A DNA stretch of 64,000 bases from Collinsella sp. (GTDB taxonomy: Bacteria; Actinomycetota; Coriobacteriia; Coriobacteriales; Coriobacteriaceae), in contig JAHYYJ010000001.1 in NCBI GenBank assembly GCA_019425015.1, positions 62,001-126,000 on the forward strand, read 5' to 3'. The position numbers and the translations under genes are program-made. Position 1 is the first letter of the stretch; every line of letters begins with the position of its first letter. The notes below the pieces were generated by a model that did no database searches, was not told where the DNA came from, and saw only the letters and a program-made list of their open reading frames with translations. Positions 25,346 through 33,400 of the stretch are shown here, in pieces.

Positions 25346-25399
25346 TCAGGCTTGTTTGTTAACGCGACATGTTCGTTTGTCGCCCAAGGAGGGTCAGTT

Positions 25400-25588
25400 A
25401 TGTCCAAAGTTTGCGAAGTTTGCGGTAAGCACCCCGTTGCCGGTCGCTCCATCAGCCACTCTCACCGCGTCACCAACCGTAAGTTCCGCCCCAACATCCA
25501 GCGCGTTTACGTCGTCGTCGATGGTCACCGTCGCAAGATGAACGTTTGCTCCACCTGCCTCAAGTCCGGCAAGGTTGCGCGCTCCTAA
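25400..25588 (+). CDS. rpmB: Ribosomal protein L28
   Basis: The 62-residue L28 of the large subunit. It begins MSKVCEVCGKHPVAGRSISHSH and keeps KFRPNIQRV and the closing CSTCLKSGKV. Four cysteines (C5, C8, C50, C53) form the zinc-binding set of the C+ type of L28. The ATG at 25400 follows AAGGAGGG. It is one of few plus-strand genes, divergent from the pyr operon, with its own promoters and terminator. In many genomes rpmB stands alone in this way. Confidence 0.96.
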   Translation: MSKVCEVCGKHPVAGRSISHSHRVTNRKFRPNIQRVYVVVDGHRRKMNVCSTCLKSGKVARS

Positions 25589-25655
25589 ATAAGGTCTTAC
25601 CAACAAGTACCTCGGACTCTCCGGGTCAAAGACCTCGCGTTCATATAGAACTTAC

Positions 25656-25689
25656 CAAAGGCGTCCTCCCCCACGGAGGGCGCCTTTTT
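25656..25689 (+). terminator. Terminator of rpmB
   Basis: GGCGTCCTCC pairs with GGAGGGCGCC around CCCAC and is followed by five T. The first REP-like repeat begins two bases after the T-run. Confidence 0.9.
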
Positions 25690-25690
25690 G

Positions 25691-25719
25691 CACTCATTGG
25701 GGACAGACTTACATGAGTG
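25691..25719 (+). repeat. REP-like element, RAYT1 type, copy 1
   Basis: Palindromic arms CACTCAT and ATGAGTG (7 bp, exact) enclose the core TGGGGACAGACTTAC. It is in direct orientation with copy 2 and inverted relative to copy 3 on the far side of the transposase gene. Confidence 0.75.
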
Positions 25720-25726
25720 TTTTCAC

Positions 25727-25753
25727 GCATTGGGGACAGACTTAGATGAATGC
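25727..25753 (+). repeat. REP-like element, RAYT1 type, copy 2
   Basis: The core GGGGACAGACTTA is the same as in copy 1, but the arms are GCATT and AATGC, different from copy 1 yet still complementary to each other. Seven bases separate it from copy 1. Confidence 0.7.
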
Positions 25754-25795
25754 TTTCCTAAGCTCACAGTGCATCGATCGGCCCCAATCCATACC

Positions 25796-26572
25796 TCAGG
25801 CCGCCTCGTTCCAGCCTGTGGTGGCCTTGGTTACGCTTGTAGCGCCGATACCGGTGATACGGGCAATTTGCTTGACCGTAAGATGGGCCCGCCTGAGCCT
25901 TAGCAGACAGGCATCGCGTTCGGGGCGTGGCAGGGCCTTGAGCAGCGCAGGATCAATGCTCGGCAAAACTTCGCGCGCAACGGAAAGGGCGTCCTCATCG
26001 GGGATCCGTCGGCGCGGAAGAATCTCCACTGACCAGATGCGCCCGGCAACTTCCTCGAGATGCTCGCAATAGCAACGAGAGCCTCCGACAATATCGAGCA
26101 TAGGGGCCGCGTCACAGATATCAAAGGGATCGTATCCCAGCTGGTATGCCTTGTAGCTTGACCAGCGGTAGGCATCGAGCGAGTCGAGCACACCTTTCAC
26201 AGGATTGAGATGGATATAATCGAGCAACTGCACCGCCTGCGTGTCCGACTCGACCGCGATCCGCGAATAGCGATTATCAAACAGGTGACCCGTTCTTCCC
26301 GTTTTTCCATTGAAATACTTGGCATAGGCCGTCAGCGCGCACTGCATTGCCTTTGAAAGGTTGTCATATGGGTCATCAACCATCAAATGGAAGTGATTAT
26401 CCATAAGGCACCAGGCCAACACCGCCACGTCATGGCACGCAAACCTGTCTGAGATGTCCGATAAGAAACGATAGCGGTCGGAATCATCTTCAAAAATGAT
26501 CTGTTTGGAGTTGCCGCGGTCAAAGACGTGGTAATAGCCGGTGAGCGATATTTCGCGGGCGCATCGGGGCAT
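25796..26572 (-). CDS. REP-associated tyrosine transposase (RAYT1), Y1/HUH family
   Basis: A 258-residue single-strand transposase of the IS200/RAYT family. It shows the HUH metal pair H60-x-H62 in LMDNHFHLMVDD and a catalytic tyrosine most likely Y83 in TAYAKYF, followed by GRTGHLFDNRYSR and YIHLNPVKG. A C-terminal helix-turn-helix-like segment (LTVKQIARITGIGATSV) follows the Y1 domain. The ATG at 26572 is chosen for AAAGGAGAGACC in front; the TTG at 26587 would begin inside that site. REP-like repeats lie on both sides in opposite orientation. The gene is complete with no frameshift. Confidence 0.9.
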   Translation of the reverse strand: MPRCAREISLTGYYHVFDRGNSKQIIFEDDSDRYRFLSDISDRFACHDVAVLAWCLMDNHFHLMVDDPYDNLSKAMQCALTAYAKYFNGKTGRTGHLFDNRYSRIAVESDTQAVQLLDYIHLNPVKGVLDSLDAYRWSSYKAYQLGYDPFDICDAAPMLDIVGGSRCYCEHLEEVAGRIWSVEILPRRRIPDEDALSVAREVLPSIDPALLKALPRPERDACLLRLRRAHLTVKQIARITGIGATSVTKATTGWNEAA

Positions 26573-26698
26573 GGTCTCTCCTTTCAAAGCCGTACAGGCA
26601 ACACCTAAAAGGAGAGAAGGAACGCGAAATGCTGAGCCTGTGACCTATTTATATCCAATCTGCGCCAAAAACAGGCCCAAAACGGCAAAATGACAAAT

Positions 26699-26718
26699 CC
26701 ATGTCTGTCACAAATGAG
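26699..26718 (-). repeat. Degenerate REP-like element, RAYT1 type
   Basis: CTCATTTGTGACAGACATGG on the minus strand resembles the core and arms of copies 1-3 with a shortened, altered core. It pairs with copy 3 as copies 1 and 2 pair on the other side. Confidence 0.4.
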
Positions 26719-26724
26719 TGAAAG

Positions 26725-26751
26725 CACTCATGTAAGTCTGTCCCCAATGAG
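26725..26751 (-). repeat. REP-like element, RAYT1 type, copy 3 (inverted)
   Basis: On the minus strand CTCAT, core TGGGGACAGACTTAC, then ATGAG. The core and inner arms are identical to copy 1, but inverted, on the opposite side of the transposase gene. The gene-free stretch 26573-26904 also holds the adhE control region. Confidence 0.7.
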
Positions 26752-26782
26752 CGGGGCGATGCATTGGGCTGATGGATTAAGT

Positions 26783-26812
26783 TGAAACGGTTCATTTGAT
26801 TGAAACGTTTTA
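26783..26812 (+). promoter_or_regulatory. Two LacI-family-like operator sites upstream of adhE
   Basis: TGAAACGGTTCA (26783-26794) and TGAAACGTTTTA (26801-26812) lie 18 bases apart. Both have the central CG and flanking A/T half-sites typical of LacI/CcpA-type operators; the second contains the perfect palindrome AAACGTTT. The regulator is unknown. Confidence 0.45.
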
Positions 26813-26833
26813 GTATGCCTTTTACGGGAATCT

Positions 26834-26864
26834 TACCGTTTACCGAATTATTTATTGCTATCAT
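26834..26864 (+). promoter_or_regulatory. adhE promoter region with TACCGTTTACCG motif
   Basis: An extended -10, TGCTATCAT, lies at 26856-26864, 40 bases before the ATG. No good -35 box is present at the right distance; instead TACCGTTTACCG (26834-26845) occupies that place. The same 12 bases occur upstream of ppdK. This suggests a promoter needing an activator, which is inference. Confidence 0.45.
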
Positions 26865-26904
26865 GCAAGACGTAGGGTAAATCTCCGATCGCAAGGAGAC
26901 ACAA

Positions 26905-29553
26905 ATGGTGAAAAAGTCACCGGAAAACACTACTCCCGCAATTGTGGACAACGTAGAGGCGCTTGAGGCTAAGCTCGCTCAGATGCGAGAGGCCCAGGCG
27001 CTTTTTGCTACGTACACGCAGGAGCAGGTCGACAAGATCTTCTATGAGGCCGCCATGGCCGCCAACAAGGCTCGTATCCCGTTGGCGAAGATGGCCATCG
27101 AGGAGACCGGCCGCGGCGTTCTTGAGGACAAGGTCATCAAGAACCACTACGCCGCAGAGTACATCTACAACGCTTACAAGAACACCAAGACCTGTGGCGT
27201 TCTGGAGCGCGACGAGGCTTACGGCATCACCAAGATCGCCGAGCCCATCGGCATCGTGGGCGCCGTCATCCCGACGACCAACCCCACCTCCACCGCGATC
27301 TTCAAGACGCTGATCAGCCTGAAGACCCGCAACGGCATCATCATCTCCCCGCACCCGGCAGCCGCCAAGTGCACCATCGCCGCCGCCAAGCTCGTGCTTG
27401 ACGCCGCCGTCAAGGCCGGCGCCCCCGAGGGCATCATCGGCTGGGTCGATGTCCCCTCCATCGAGCTGACCAACATGGTCATGCGTGACGTCGACATCAT
27501 CCTCGCCACCGGTGGCCCGGGCATGGTCAAGGCCGCCTACTCCTCGGGCAAGCCCGCCCTGGGCGTTGGCGCCGGTAACACCCCGGTCATCATCGACGAC
27601 ACCGCCGACGTGCTGCTCGCCGTCAACTCCATCATCCACTCCAAGACCTTCGACAACGGCATGATCTGCGCTTCCGAGCAGTCCGTGACCGTCATCGACA
27701 CCATCTATGACCAGGTCAAAGCCGAGTTCCAGAAGCGCGGCTGCTACTTCGTCAAGCAGGGTGCCGAGATGGAGGCCCTGCGTGCCGCCATGTTCAAGAA
27801 CGGCGCTCTCGACCACCGCATCCCCGGCATGGCTGCCGCCAAGATCGCCGAGCTCGCCGGCATCGAGGTTCCCGCCAAGACCAAGATCCTGATCGCCGAG
27901 GTCACCTCCACCGACCCCGCCAAGGAGGAGTTCTCCCACGAGAAGCTCTCCCCGGTCCTGGCCATGTACCACGCCAAGGACTTCCAGGAGGCCGTCGACA
28001 AGGCCGAGCACCTGGTGCTCGCCGGTGGCCCGGGCCACACCGCCTCTCTGTACGTGCACCCCGCCCAGGCCGAGAAGATCAGCCTGTTCGAGCACGTCAT
28101 GAAGGCCTGCCGTATCGTCATCAACACCCCGTCTTCGCACGGCGGCATCGGTGACCTGTACAACTTTGGCATGAAGCCGTCTCTGACCCTGGGCTGCGGC
28201 TCCTGGGGCGGCAACTCCGTCTCCGAGAACGTTGGGGTGAAGCACTTGATCAACGTTAAGACTGTGGCCGAGCGCCGTGAGAACATGCTGTGGTTCCGCG
28301 CTCCCGAGAAGGTCTACTTCAAGAAGGGTTCCACGCCCGTCGCCCTCGACGAGCTGGGCAACGTCATGGGCAAGAAGCGCGCCTTCATCGTCACCGACCA
28401 GTTCCTCTTCAAGAATGGCAACACCCGCGCCATCGAGGCCAAGCTCGACGAGATGGGCATCGCCCACGACTGCTTCTACGACGTCGAGCCCGATCCGTCG
28501 CTGCAGTGCGCACGTCGTGGTGCCAAGCAGATGGCTCTCTTTGAGCCGGACGTCATCATCGCCGTCGGCGGTGGCTCCGCTATGGACGCCGGCAAGATCA
28601 TGTGGATGATGTACGAGCACCCCGAGTGCAAGTTTGAGGACATGGCCATGGACTTCATGGACATCCGCAAGCGCATCTTCACCTTCCCCGAGATGGGCAA
28701 GAAGGCCTACTTCGTCGCCGTCCCGACCTCCTCGGGTACCGGCTCCGAGTGCACGCCGTTCGCCATCATCACCGACAAGGAGACCGGCATCAAGTGGCCG
28801 CTCGCCGACTACGCGCTGCTCCCCAACATGGCTATCGTCGACGCCGACAACTGCATGACCGCCCCGCGCGGCCTGACCGCTGCCTCCGGCATCGACGTCA
28901 TGACCCACGCCATCGAGTCCTACGTCTCCATCATGGCTTCCGACTACACCAAGGGCCTTTCCGAGCGCGCTGCTAAGCTCGTCTTTGAGAACCTGCCCTC
29001 CAGCTTCACGAACGGCGCCAAGGACCCGCATGCCCGCGAGGAGATGCACAACGCCTCCTGCATGGCCGGTATGGCCTTCGCCAACGCCTTCCTGGGCCTC
29101 AACCACTCCATGGCCCACAAGCTCGGCGCATTCCATCACCTGCCCCACGGCCTCGCAAACGCCGTCATCCTGACCCGCGTCATGCGCTACAACGCCGCCG
29201 AGGCCCCCGTCAAGATGGGTACCTTCTCCCAGTATCCTTACCCCAACGCGCTGCACAACTACGCCGAGATGGCCAAGTACTGCGGTATCGAGGGCAAGGA
29301 CGACAAGGAAGTCTTCGAGAACTTCATCACGAAGCTCGAGGAGCTCAAGGACTTCATCGGCGTCAAGAAGACCATCGCCGACTACGGTGTTGACGAGCAG
29401 TACTTCCTCGACACCCTCGACGAGATGACCGAGCAGGCATTCAACGACCAGTGCACCGGCGCTAACCCGCGCTACCCGCTCATGAGCGAGATCAAGGAGC
29501 TCTACCTGGACGCCTACTACGGCCGCGAGCCTCAGGACTACGCCGTCTGCTAG
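26905..29553 (+). CDS. adhE: Bifunctional acetaldehyde-CoA / alcohol dehydrogenase
   Basis: AdhE reduces acetyl-CoA to acetaldehyde and then ethanol, regenerating NAD in fermentation. The 882-residue fusion has an N-terminal CoA-acylating aldehyde dehydrogenase (residues about 15-450; IIPTTNPTST-like VIPTTNPTST, catalytic C255 in FDNGMICASEQS) and a C-terminal iron-dependent alcohol dehydrogenase (about 460-870; GGGSAMDAGK, HAIESYVS, and HKLGAFHHLPHG metal ligands). The ATG at 26905 follows AAGGAG by six bases. Codon use is highly biased toward C-ending codons, in line with strong expression. It forms large spirosome filaments in other bacteria. It has its own control region and is probably transcribed alone or with the next gene. 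Confidence 0.98.
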   Translation: MVKKSPENTTPAIVDNVEALEAKLAQMREAQALFATYTQEQVDKIFYEAAMAANKARIPLAKMAIEETGRGVLEDKVIKNHYAAEYIYNAYKNTKTCGVLERDEAYGITKIAEPIGIVGAVIPTTNPTSTAIFKTLISLKTRNGIIISPHPAAAKCTIAAAKLVLDAAVKAGAPEGIIGWVDVPSIELTNMVMRDVDIILATGGPGMVKAAYSSGKPALGVGAGNTPVIIDDTADVLLAVNSIIHSKTFDNGMICASEQSVTVIDTIYDQVKAEFQKRGCYFVKQGAEMEALRAAMFKNGALDHRIPGMAAAKIAELAGIEVPAKTKILIAEVTSTDPAKEEFSHEKLSPVLAMYHAKDFQEAVDKAEHLVLAGGPGHTASLYVHPAQAEKISLFEHVMKACRIVINTPSSHGGIGDLYNFGMKPSLTLGCGSWGGNSVSENVGVKHLINVKTVAERRENMLWFRAPEKVYFKKGSTPVALDELGNVMGKKRAFIVTDQFLFKNGNTRAIEAKLDEMGIAHDCFYDVEPDPSLQCARRGAKQMALFEPDVIIAVGGGSAMDAGKIMWMMYEHPECKFEDMAMDFMDIRKRIFTFPEMGKKAYFVAVPTSSGTGSECTPFAIITDKETGIKWPLADYALLPNMAIVDADNCMTAPRGLTAASGIDVMTHAIESYVSIMASDYTKGLSERAAKLVFENLPSSFTNGAKDPHAREEMHNASCMAGMAFANAFLGLNHSMAHKLGAFHHLPHGLANAVILTRVMRYNAAEAPVKMGTFSQYPYPNALHNYAEMAKYCGIEGKDDKEVFENFITKLEELKDFIGVKKTIADYGVDEQYFLDTLDEMTEQAFNDQCTGANPRYPLMSEIKELYLDAYYGREPQDYAVC

Positions 29554-29570
29554 TTTTAGCACGGTTTTTA

Positions 29571-29609
29571 ACGGCGGGGGTGCACGGGTGTTTCACACAC
29601 CCCCGCCGT
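29571..29609 (+). terminator. Strong GC-rich hairpin after adhE
   Basis: A 12-bp perfect stem (ACGGCGGGGGTG with CACCCCCGCCGT) lies 17 bases after the adhE stop with a 15-base loop. No T-run follows, so it may protect the adhE mRNA end or lower read-through into the next gene rather than act as a simple terminator. Confidence 0.55.
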
Positions 29610-29641
29610 CGCTTCTATCGCATCGTTGAAAGGATGCAACC

Positions 29642-30406
29642 ATGCTGCTACCCGATTCCAAGACCGAGCTCGTCCGCCGTGGCAACAAGGTCGTTTACGA
29701 CCTGGGCGACAAGATCGTCAAGGTCTTTAACGAGACCAAGCCTGTCTCCGACGTGTTCAACGAGGCTTTGAATCTTGCCCGCATCAATGAGTGCGGCATC
29801 CGCAGCCCCAAGGCTCTCGAGGTTTCTCAGCTCGAGAACGCCAACGGCTGGGCGCTCGTGACCGAGAAGGTTCCGGGCACCACCCTTGCCGAGAAGATGA
29901 CTGCCGAGCCCCAGCGCTTTGGTGAGTACCTCGAGATGTTCGTCGACCTCCAGATCGAGATCCACGGCTACACCTCCCCGCTGCTCAACCGTCAGCGCGA
30001 TAAGTTCGCCCGCATGATCGACAGCCTCGATCAGCTCAATGCCACCACGCGCTACAACCTTCAGGAGCGTCTGGACGGCATGACCAAGGAGTTCAAGGTC
30101 TGCCACGGCGACTTCAACCCCTCCAACGTCATCGTCGGCGACGATGGCCAGCTGTACGTCTGCGACTGGGCACACGCCACCCAGGGCTCCCCTGCTGCCG
30201 ACGTTGCCACCACCTACCTGCTCTTTGCGCTCAACAGCAAGGACCAGGCCGAGGCCTACCTGGAGCTCTACTGCGACCGCGCCGACATGCCTATGCAGGT
30301 CGTGCGTCAGTGGACGAGCATCGTCGCCGCTTCCGAGCTCGCTCGTAAGCGCAACGTGAACGATGAGTTCCTGAAGAACTGGATCGACGTCGTCGATTAT
30401 CAGTAA
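29642..30406 (+). CDS. Aminoglycoside phosphotransferase-fold kinase, substrate unknown
   Basis: The 254-residue protein has the APH/choline-kinase fold: an N-terminal lobe starting GNKVVYDLGDKIVKVF, the catalytic loop CHGDFNPSNVIV (H155, D157, N162) and the metal-binding aspartate in YVCDWAHATQGSP (D175). The ATG at 29642 follows GAAAGGATGCAACC. It lies 88 bases after adhE on the same strand and is followed by a good terminator. Codon bias is as strong as in adhE, so it is probably a native, well-expressed gene. Relatives are small-molecule kinases of many kinds; nothing points to antibiotic resistance. Confidence 0.8.
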   Translation: MLLPDSKTELVRRGNKVVYDLGDKIVKVFNETKPVSDVFNEALNLARINECGIRSPKALEVSQLENANGWALVTEKVPGTTLAEKMTAEPQRFGEYLEMFVDLQIEIHGYTSPLLNRQRDKFARMIDSLDQLNATTRYNLQERLDGMTKEFKVCHGDFNPSNVIVGDDGQLYVCDWAHATQGSPAADVATTYLLFALNSKDQAEAYLELYCDRADMPMQVVRQWTSIVAASELARKRNVNDEFLKNWIDVVDYQ

Positions 30407-30441
30407 TATCTGAGCGATTTATTTCGCATCGGAGGCACAAG

Positions 30442-30478
30442 AAAACCCCGCAGCTCATATGGGCTGTGGGGTTTTCCT
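30442..30478 (+). terminator. Terminator after the kinase gene
   Basis: AAAACCCCGCAGC pairs with GCTGTGGGGTTTT and continues into TTTTCCTTT. It ends the adhE-side plus-strand unit, convergent with proS. Confidence 0.85.
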
Positions 30479-30503
30479 TTACCCATCGAGTTTATTCACG
30501 CAA

Positions 30504-30551
30504 CAAAATAGACTGCTCCGCATCTCTTCCTAAGAGAGATACGGAGCAGTC
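30504..30551 (-). terminator. Terminator of proS
   Basis: A long stem (GACTGCTCCG and CGGAGCAGTC outside, ATCTCT and AGAGAT inside) is followed on the minus strand by TATTTTGTTG. It faces the terminator at 30442-30478, so the 30407-30582 gap is a convergent double terminator. Confidence 0.85.
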
Positions 30552-30582
30552 CCGCAATTACATCTAATAGCAGAAACGTCGA

Positions 30583-32304
30583 TTAACGGCGGGCCGCCTT
30601 AACAAGCTCGGCAACCTTGGCGACGACCTCGTCAATCGCCACGTCCTCGCGCTCGCCCGTGGCACGGTCCTTGAGCTCAACGGTGCCATTCTTAAGGCCA
30701 CGCTTGCCAAGCACCACCTGATACGGGAATCCCATAAGGTCGTTATCGGCAAACTTAAAGCCGGGACGCTCGTCGCGGTCGTCGACGACGACCTCGATAC
30801 CCTCGGCGCACAAGCCCTCGACGATTTGGTCGCAGACGGTTGCGCACTCCTCCTTCTTGGGATCGAGCGGAATCACAGCGACCTCGTACGGGGCAACGGA
30901 AACCGGCCAGACGATACCGTGCTCGTCGTTGTGCTGCTCCACGACGGCAGCAAGCGAGCGGGACACGCCCACGCCGTAGCAACCCATGATAAGCGGCTTC
31001 TCCTTGCCGTCCTCGTCCATAAAGGTGGCGCCCATGGCCTCGGAATACTTGGTACCCAGCTGGAAGACCTGCGAGACCTCGATGCCGCGAGCAGCAGAGA
31101 GCGGCTTGCCGCAGTGCGGGCAGGGATCGCCGGCAACGACGGTGACCAGATCTGCCCACTCATCGACGGTAAAGTCGCGCTCGGGGCAGGCACCGGTAAA
31201 GTGATAATCGACCTCGTTGGCACCGCAGGCCCACTGCTTGGACTCGCGCAGGCTCTCGTCGCACACCAGACGGATGCCCTCGGGCAAGTTAACCGGTCCG
31301 ATAAAGCCCTTGTGCAGACCGTAGGTCTGGAGCTCCTCGTCCGTCATCATGCGATAACCCTTGCCAAAGACATGCTCGGCCTTGCAGTCGTTGAGCTCAT
31401 GATCGCCCGGGACGATGGCCACGACGGGCTTGCCCTCGGCATCGATCAACGCCAGGGACTTGCGCGTGCCGTTCTCGGGGAACCCAAAGAACTTAGCAAC
31501 GGCCTCAATGGTGCCCATGCCCGGAGTCTCGACCTTGGTAAGCGTACCGTCGCCGGGGCCCTCGGTCACGACGACCTTGGTGCTTGCAGCCTCATCATCG
31601 GCGGCAAAACCGCAGTCATCGCAATAGACGAGAGAAGCCTCGCCGGCGTCGGCCAAAGCCATGTACTCGACGGAGGTATCGCCACCGATCTCGCCGGAGT
31701 CGGCGACGACGGGCAAGGCCTTGATGTAGCAGCGCTCGCAAATGTTAGCGTAGGCCTGCTTCATCTTGTCATACTCCTCCTGCAAGCTCTCCTGCGTGGC
31801 GGAGAAGCTGTAGGCATCCTTCATGATGAACTCGCGACCGCGCATCAGGCCAAAACGGGGACGGAACTCGTCGCGGAACTTATCCTGGATGTGATAGAGG
31901 TTCACTGGCAGCTGCTTATAGGAGCGCAGCTCGTTGCGCACCAGGGCCGTGACGGTCTCCTCGTGCGTGGGGCCCAGCACGAACTCGCGACCATGACGGT
32001 CGTCAAAGCGCACAAGCTCCTTGCCATAGGCATCGATACGGCCGGACTCACGCCACAACTCGGCATCGACCATGATAGGCATCATAAGCTCCTGGGCGCC
32101 GGCGGCGTCCATCTCGTCGCGCACGATGTTCTCAATCTTGCGAATCGAGCGCCATGCGAGCGGCAGGTAGGAATACAGACCGGCGGCCTCCTTGCGGATC
32201 ATGCCGGCACGGAGCAGCAGGCGGTGGCTGGCGAGCTCAGCGTCCGCCGGATCCTCTTTAAGCGTCGGCGCATAGAGCTTAGACATATACATTGCTCGGG
32301 TCAT
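30583..32304 (-). CDS. proS: Prolyl-tRNA synthetase (bacterial type with editing domain)
   Basis: The 573-residue class II synthetase charges tRNA-Pro. It shows motif 1 and 2 regions (ELMMPIMVDAELWRESGR; FRDEFRPRFGLMRGREFIMKDAYSF), an inserted YbaK-like editing domain (about residues 230-390, with GDHELNDCKAEHVFG) that removes mischarged alanine, motif 3 (GCYGVGVSRSLAAVVEQ), and the anticodon-binding domain at the end. The ATG at 32304 follows GAGGAG at the end of ispG, directly after its stop codon. Confidence 0.97.
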   Translation of the reverse strand: MTRAMYMSKLYAPTLKEDPADAELASHRLLLRAGMIRKEAAGLYSYLPLAWRSIRKIENIVRDEMDAAGAQELMMPIMVDAELWRESGRIDAYGKELVRFDDRHGREFVLGPTHEETVTALVRNELRSYKQLPVNLYHIQDKFRDEFRPRFGLMRGREFIMKDAYSFSATQESLQEEYDKMKQAYANICERCYIKALPVVADSGEIGGDTSVEYMALADAGEASLVYCDDCGFAADDEAASTKVVVTEGPGDGTLTKVETPGMGTIEAVAKFFGFPENGTRKSLALIDAEGKPVVAIVPGDHELNDCKAEHVFGKGYRMMTDEELQTYGLHKGFIGPVNLPEGIRLVCDESLRESKQWACGANEVDYHFTGACPERDFTVDEWADLVTVVAGDPCPHCGKPLSAARGIEVSQVFQLGTKYSEAMGATFMDEDGKEKPLIMGCYGVGVSRSLAAVVEQHNDEHGIVWPVSVAPYEVAVIPLDPKKEECATVCDQIVEGLCAEGIEVVVDDRDERPGFKFADNDLMGFPYQVVLGKRGLKNGTVELKDRATGEREDVAIDEVVAKVAELVKAARR

Positions 32305-33387
32305 TTATTTCTCCTCAATAAGCTTGTCGACCTCTGCCATAAGCGCGTCGACAATTTGGTCCTCAGCTACTTTACCAATGATCTGGCCATGCGAAAAGAG
32401 CAAGGCCTGACCACGTCCGCAAGCAACGCCTAGGTCGGCATCAGAAGCCTCACCGGGGCCATTTACGGCACATCCCATGACGGCAATCGAAAGCGGCGCG
32501 GAGTAGTTCATAAGCCGCTCGGTGACCTCCTCGGCGATGGGAATGAGGTTAACCTGGCAGCGGGCGCACGTGGGGCACGAGACAATCTCGGGACCACGGC
32601 GACGCAGGCCCAGCGACTGCAAAATTCCCCAGGCGACAGGCGGCTCCTCAACCGGATCGGCCGTGAGCGACACACGCATGGTGTCGCCGATGCCTTCGGA
32701 AAGCAAGATACCCAAGCCTACAGAGCTCTTGATGGTGCCCTGAAGCTTGGTCCCCGCCTCCGTCACGCCCAGGTGAAGCGGAACGTGTGGAATCTCACGC
32801 GACAGGGCTCGATAGGTATCGAGCGTCGTTTGCACGCTATGGGCCTTGGCCGAAAGCACAATGTTCTTAAAGCCGCGGTCCTCAAAGTGCCGCACAAAGC
32901 GCTCGCTAGACATCACGAGCTTCTCGGGCTGCGTGAGGTCTTCGCGCTCGGCGATATCCTGCTCAAGCGAGCCCGCGTTCACGCCAATGCGAATCGCGCA
33001 CCCAGCAGCGCCCGCGGCATCGATCACGGCATCGACCTTGGCCCAATCGCCAATGTTGCCGGGATTGATGCGGAGCTTGGCGGCACCGGCCTCAACGGCA
33101 CCAATGGCGAGCTTATGGTTAAAGTGGATATCAGCGACAATCGGCACCGGAGACTCGGCACAGATGGTGCGGAAACCCTCAAGCGCGGCCTCGGTAGGCA
33201 CGCTCACACGCACGATATCGCAGCCAGCCTGCGCCAACGCGCACACTTGCGCAAGCGTTGCCTGGGCATCAGCGGTATCGGTGCAGGTCATAGACTGAAC
33301 CACCACCGGCGCGCCGCCACCGATCTGCACGCCGCCCACATGCACGGGGCGCGTCAGCTCGCGAGGCAAAGGATGGGATAAAGACAA
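32305..33387 (-). CDS. ispG: 4-hydroxy-3-methylbut-2-en-1-yl diphosphate synthase IspG
   Basis: IspG is the 4Fe-4S enzyme of the MEP isoprenoid pathway that makes HMBPP. The 360-residue protein has a TIM barrel beginning PVHVGGVQIGGGAPVVVQSM, LRINPGNIG, and the cluster cysteines C271 and C274 in SCPTCARC and C306 in VMGCAVNGPGE. The start chosen is TTG at 33387, eight bases after AGGGGAG; a GTG at 33396 is only three bases from that site. It lies in the order dxr-rseP-ispG, common in Actinobacteria. Confidence 0.95.
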   Translation of the reverse strand: MSLSHPLPRELTRPVHVGGVQIGGGAPVVVQSMTCTDTADAQATLAQVCALAQAGCDIVRVSVPTEAALEGFRTICAESPVPIVADIHFNHKLAIGAVEAGAAKLRINPGNIGDWAKVDAVIDAAGAAGCAIRIGVNAGSLEQDIAEREDLTQPEKLVMSSERFVRHFEDRGFKNIVLSAKAHSVQTTLDTYRALSREIPHVPLHLGVTEAGTKLQGTIKSSVGLGILLSEGIGDTMRVSLTADPVEEPPVAWGILQSLGLRRRGPEIVSCPTCARCQVNLIPIAEEVTERLMNYSAPLSIAVMGCAVNGPGEASDADLGVACGRGQALLFSHGQIIGKVAEDQIVDALMAEVDKLIEEK

Positions 33388-33400
33388 TCCAAACACTCCC

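Noticed and set aside
26917..29562. 881-residue open frame antisense to adhE
   Set aside because: It mirrors adhE exactly and is low in complexity (Gly/Val/Leu/Asp-rich). Strong third-position C bias in adhE removes stop codons from the opposite strand. No ribosome binding site or family motif.
29642..30406. Aminoglycoside resistance gene
   Set aside because: Only the general APH fold is visible; native codon use and context give no support for resistance.
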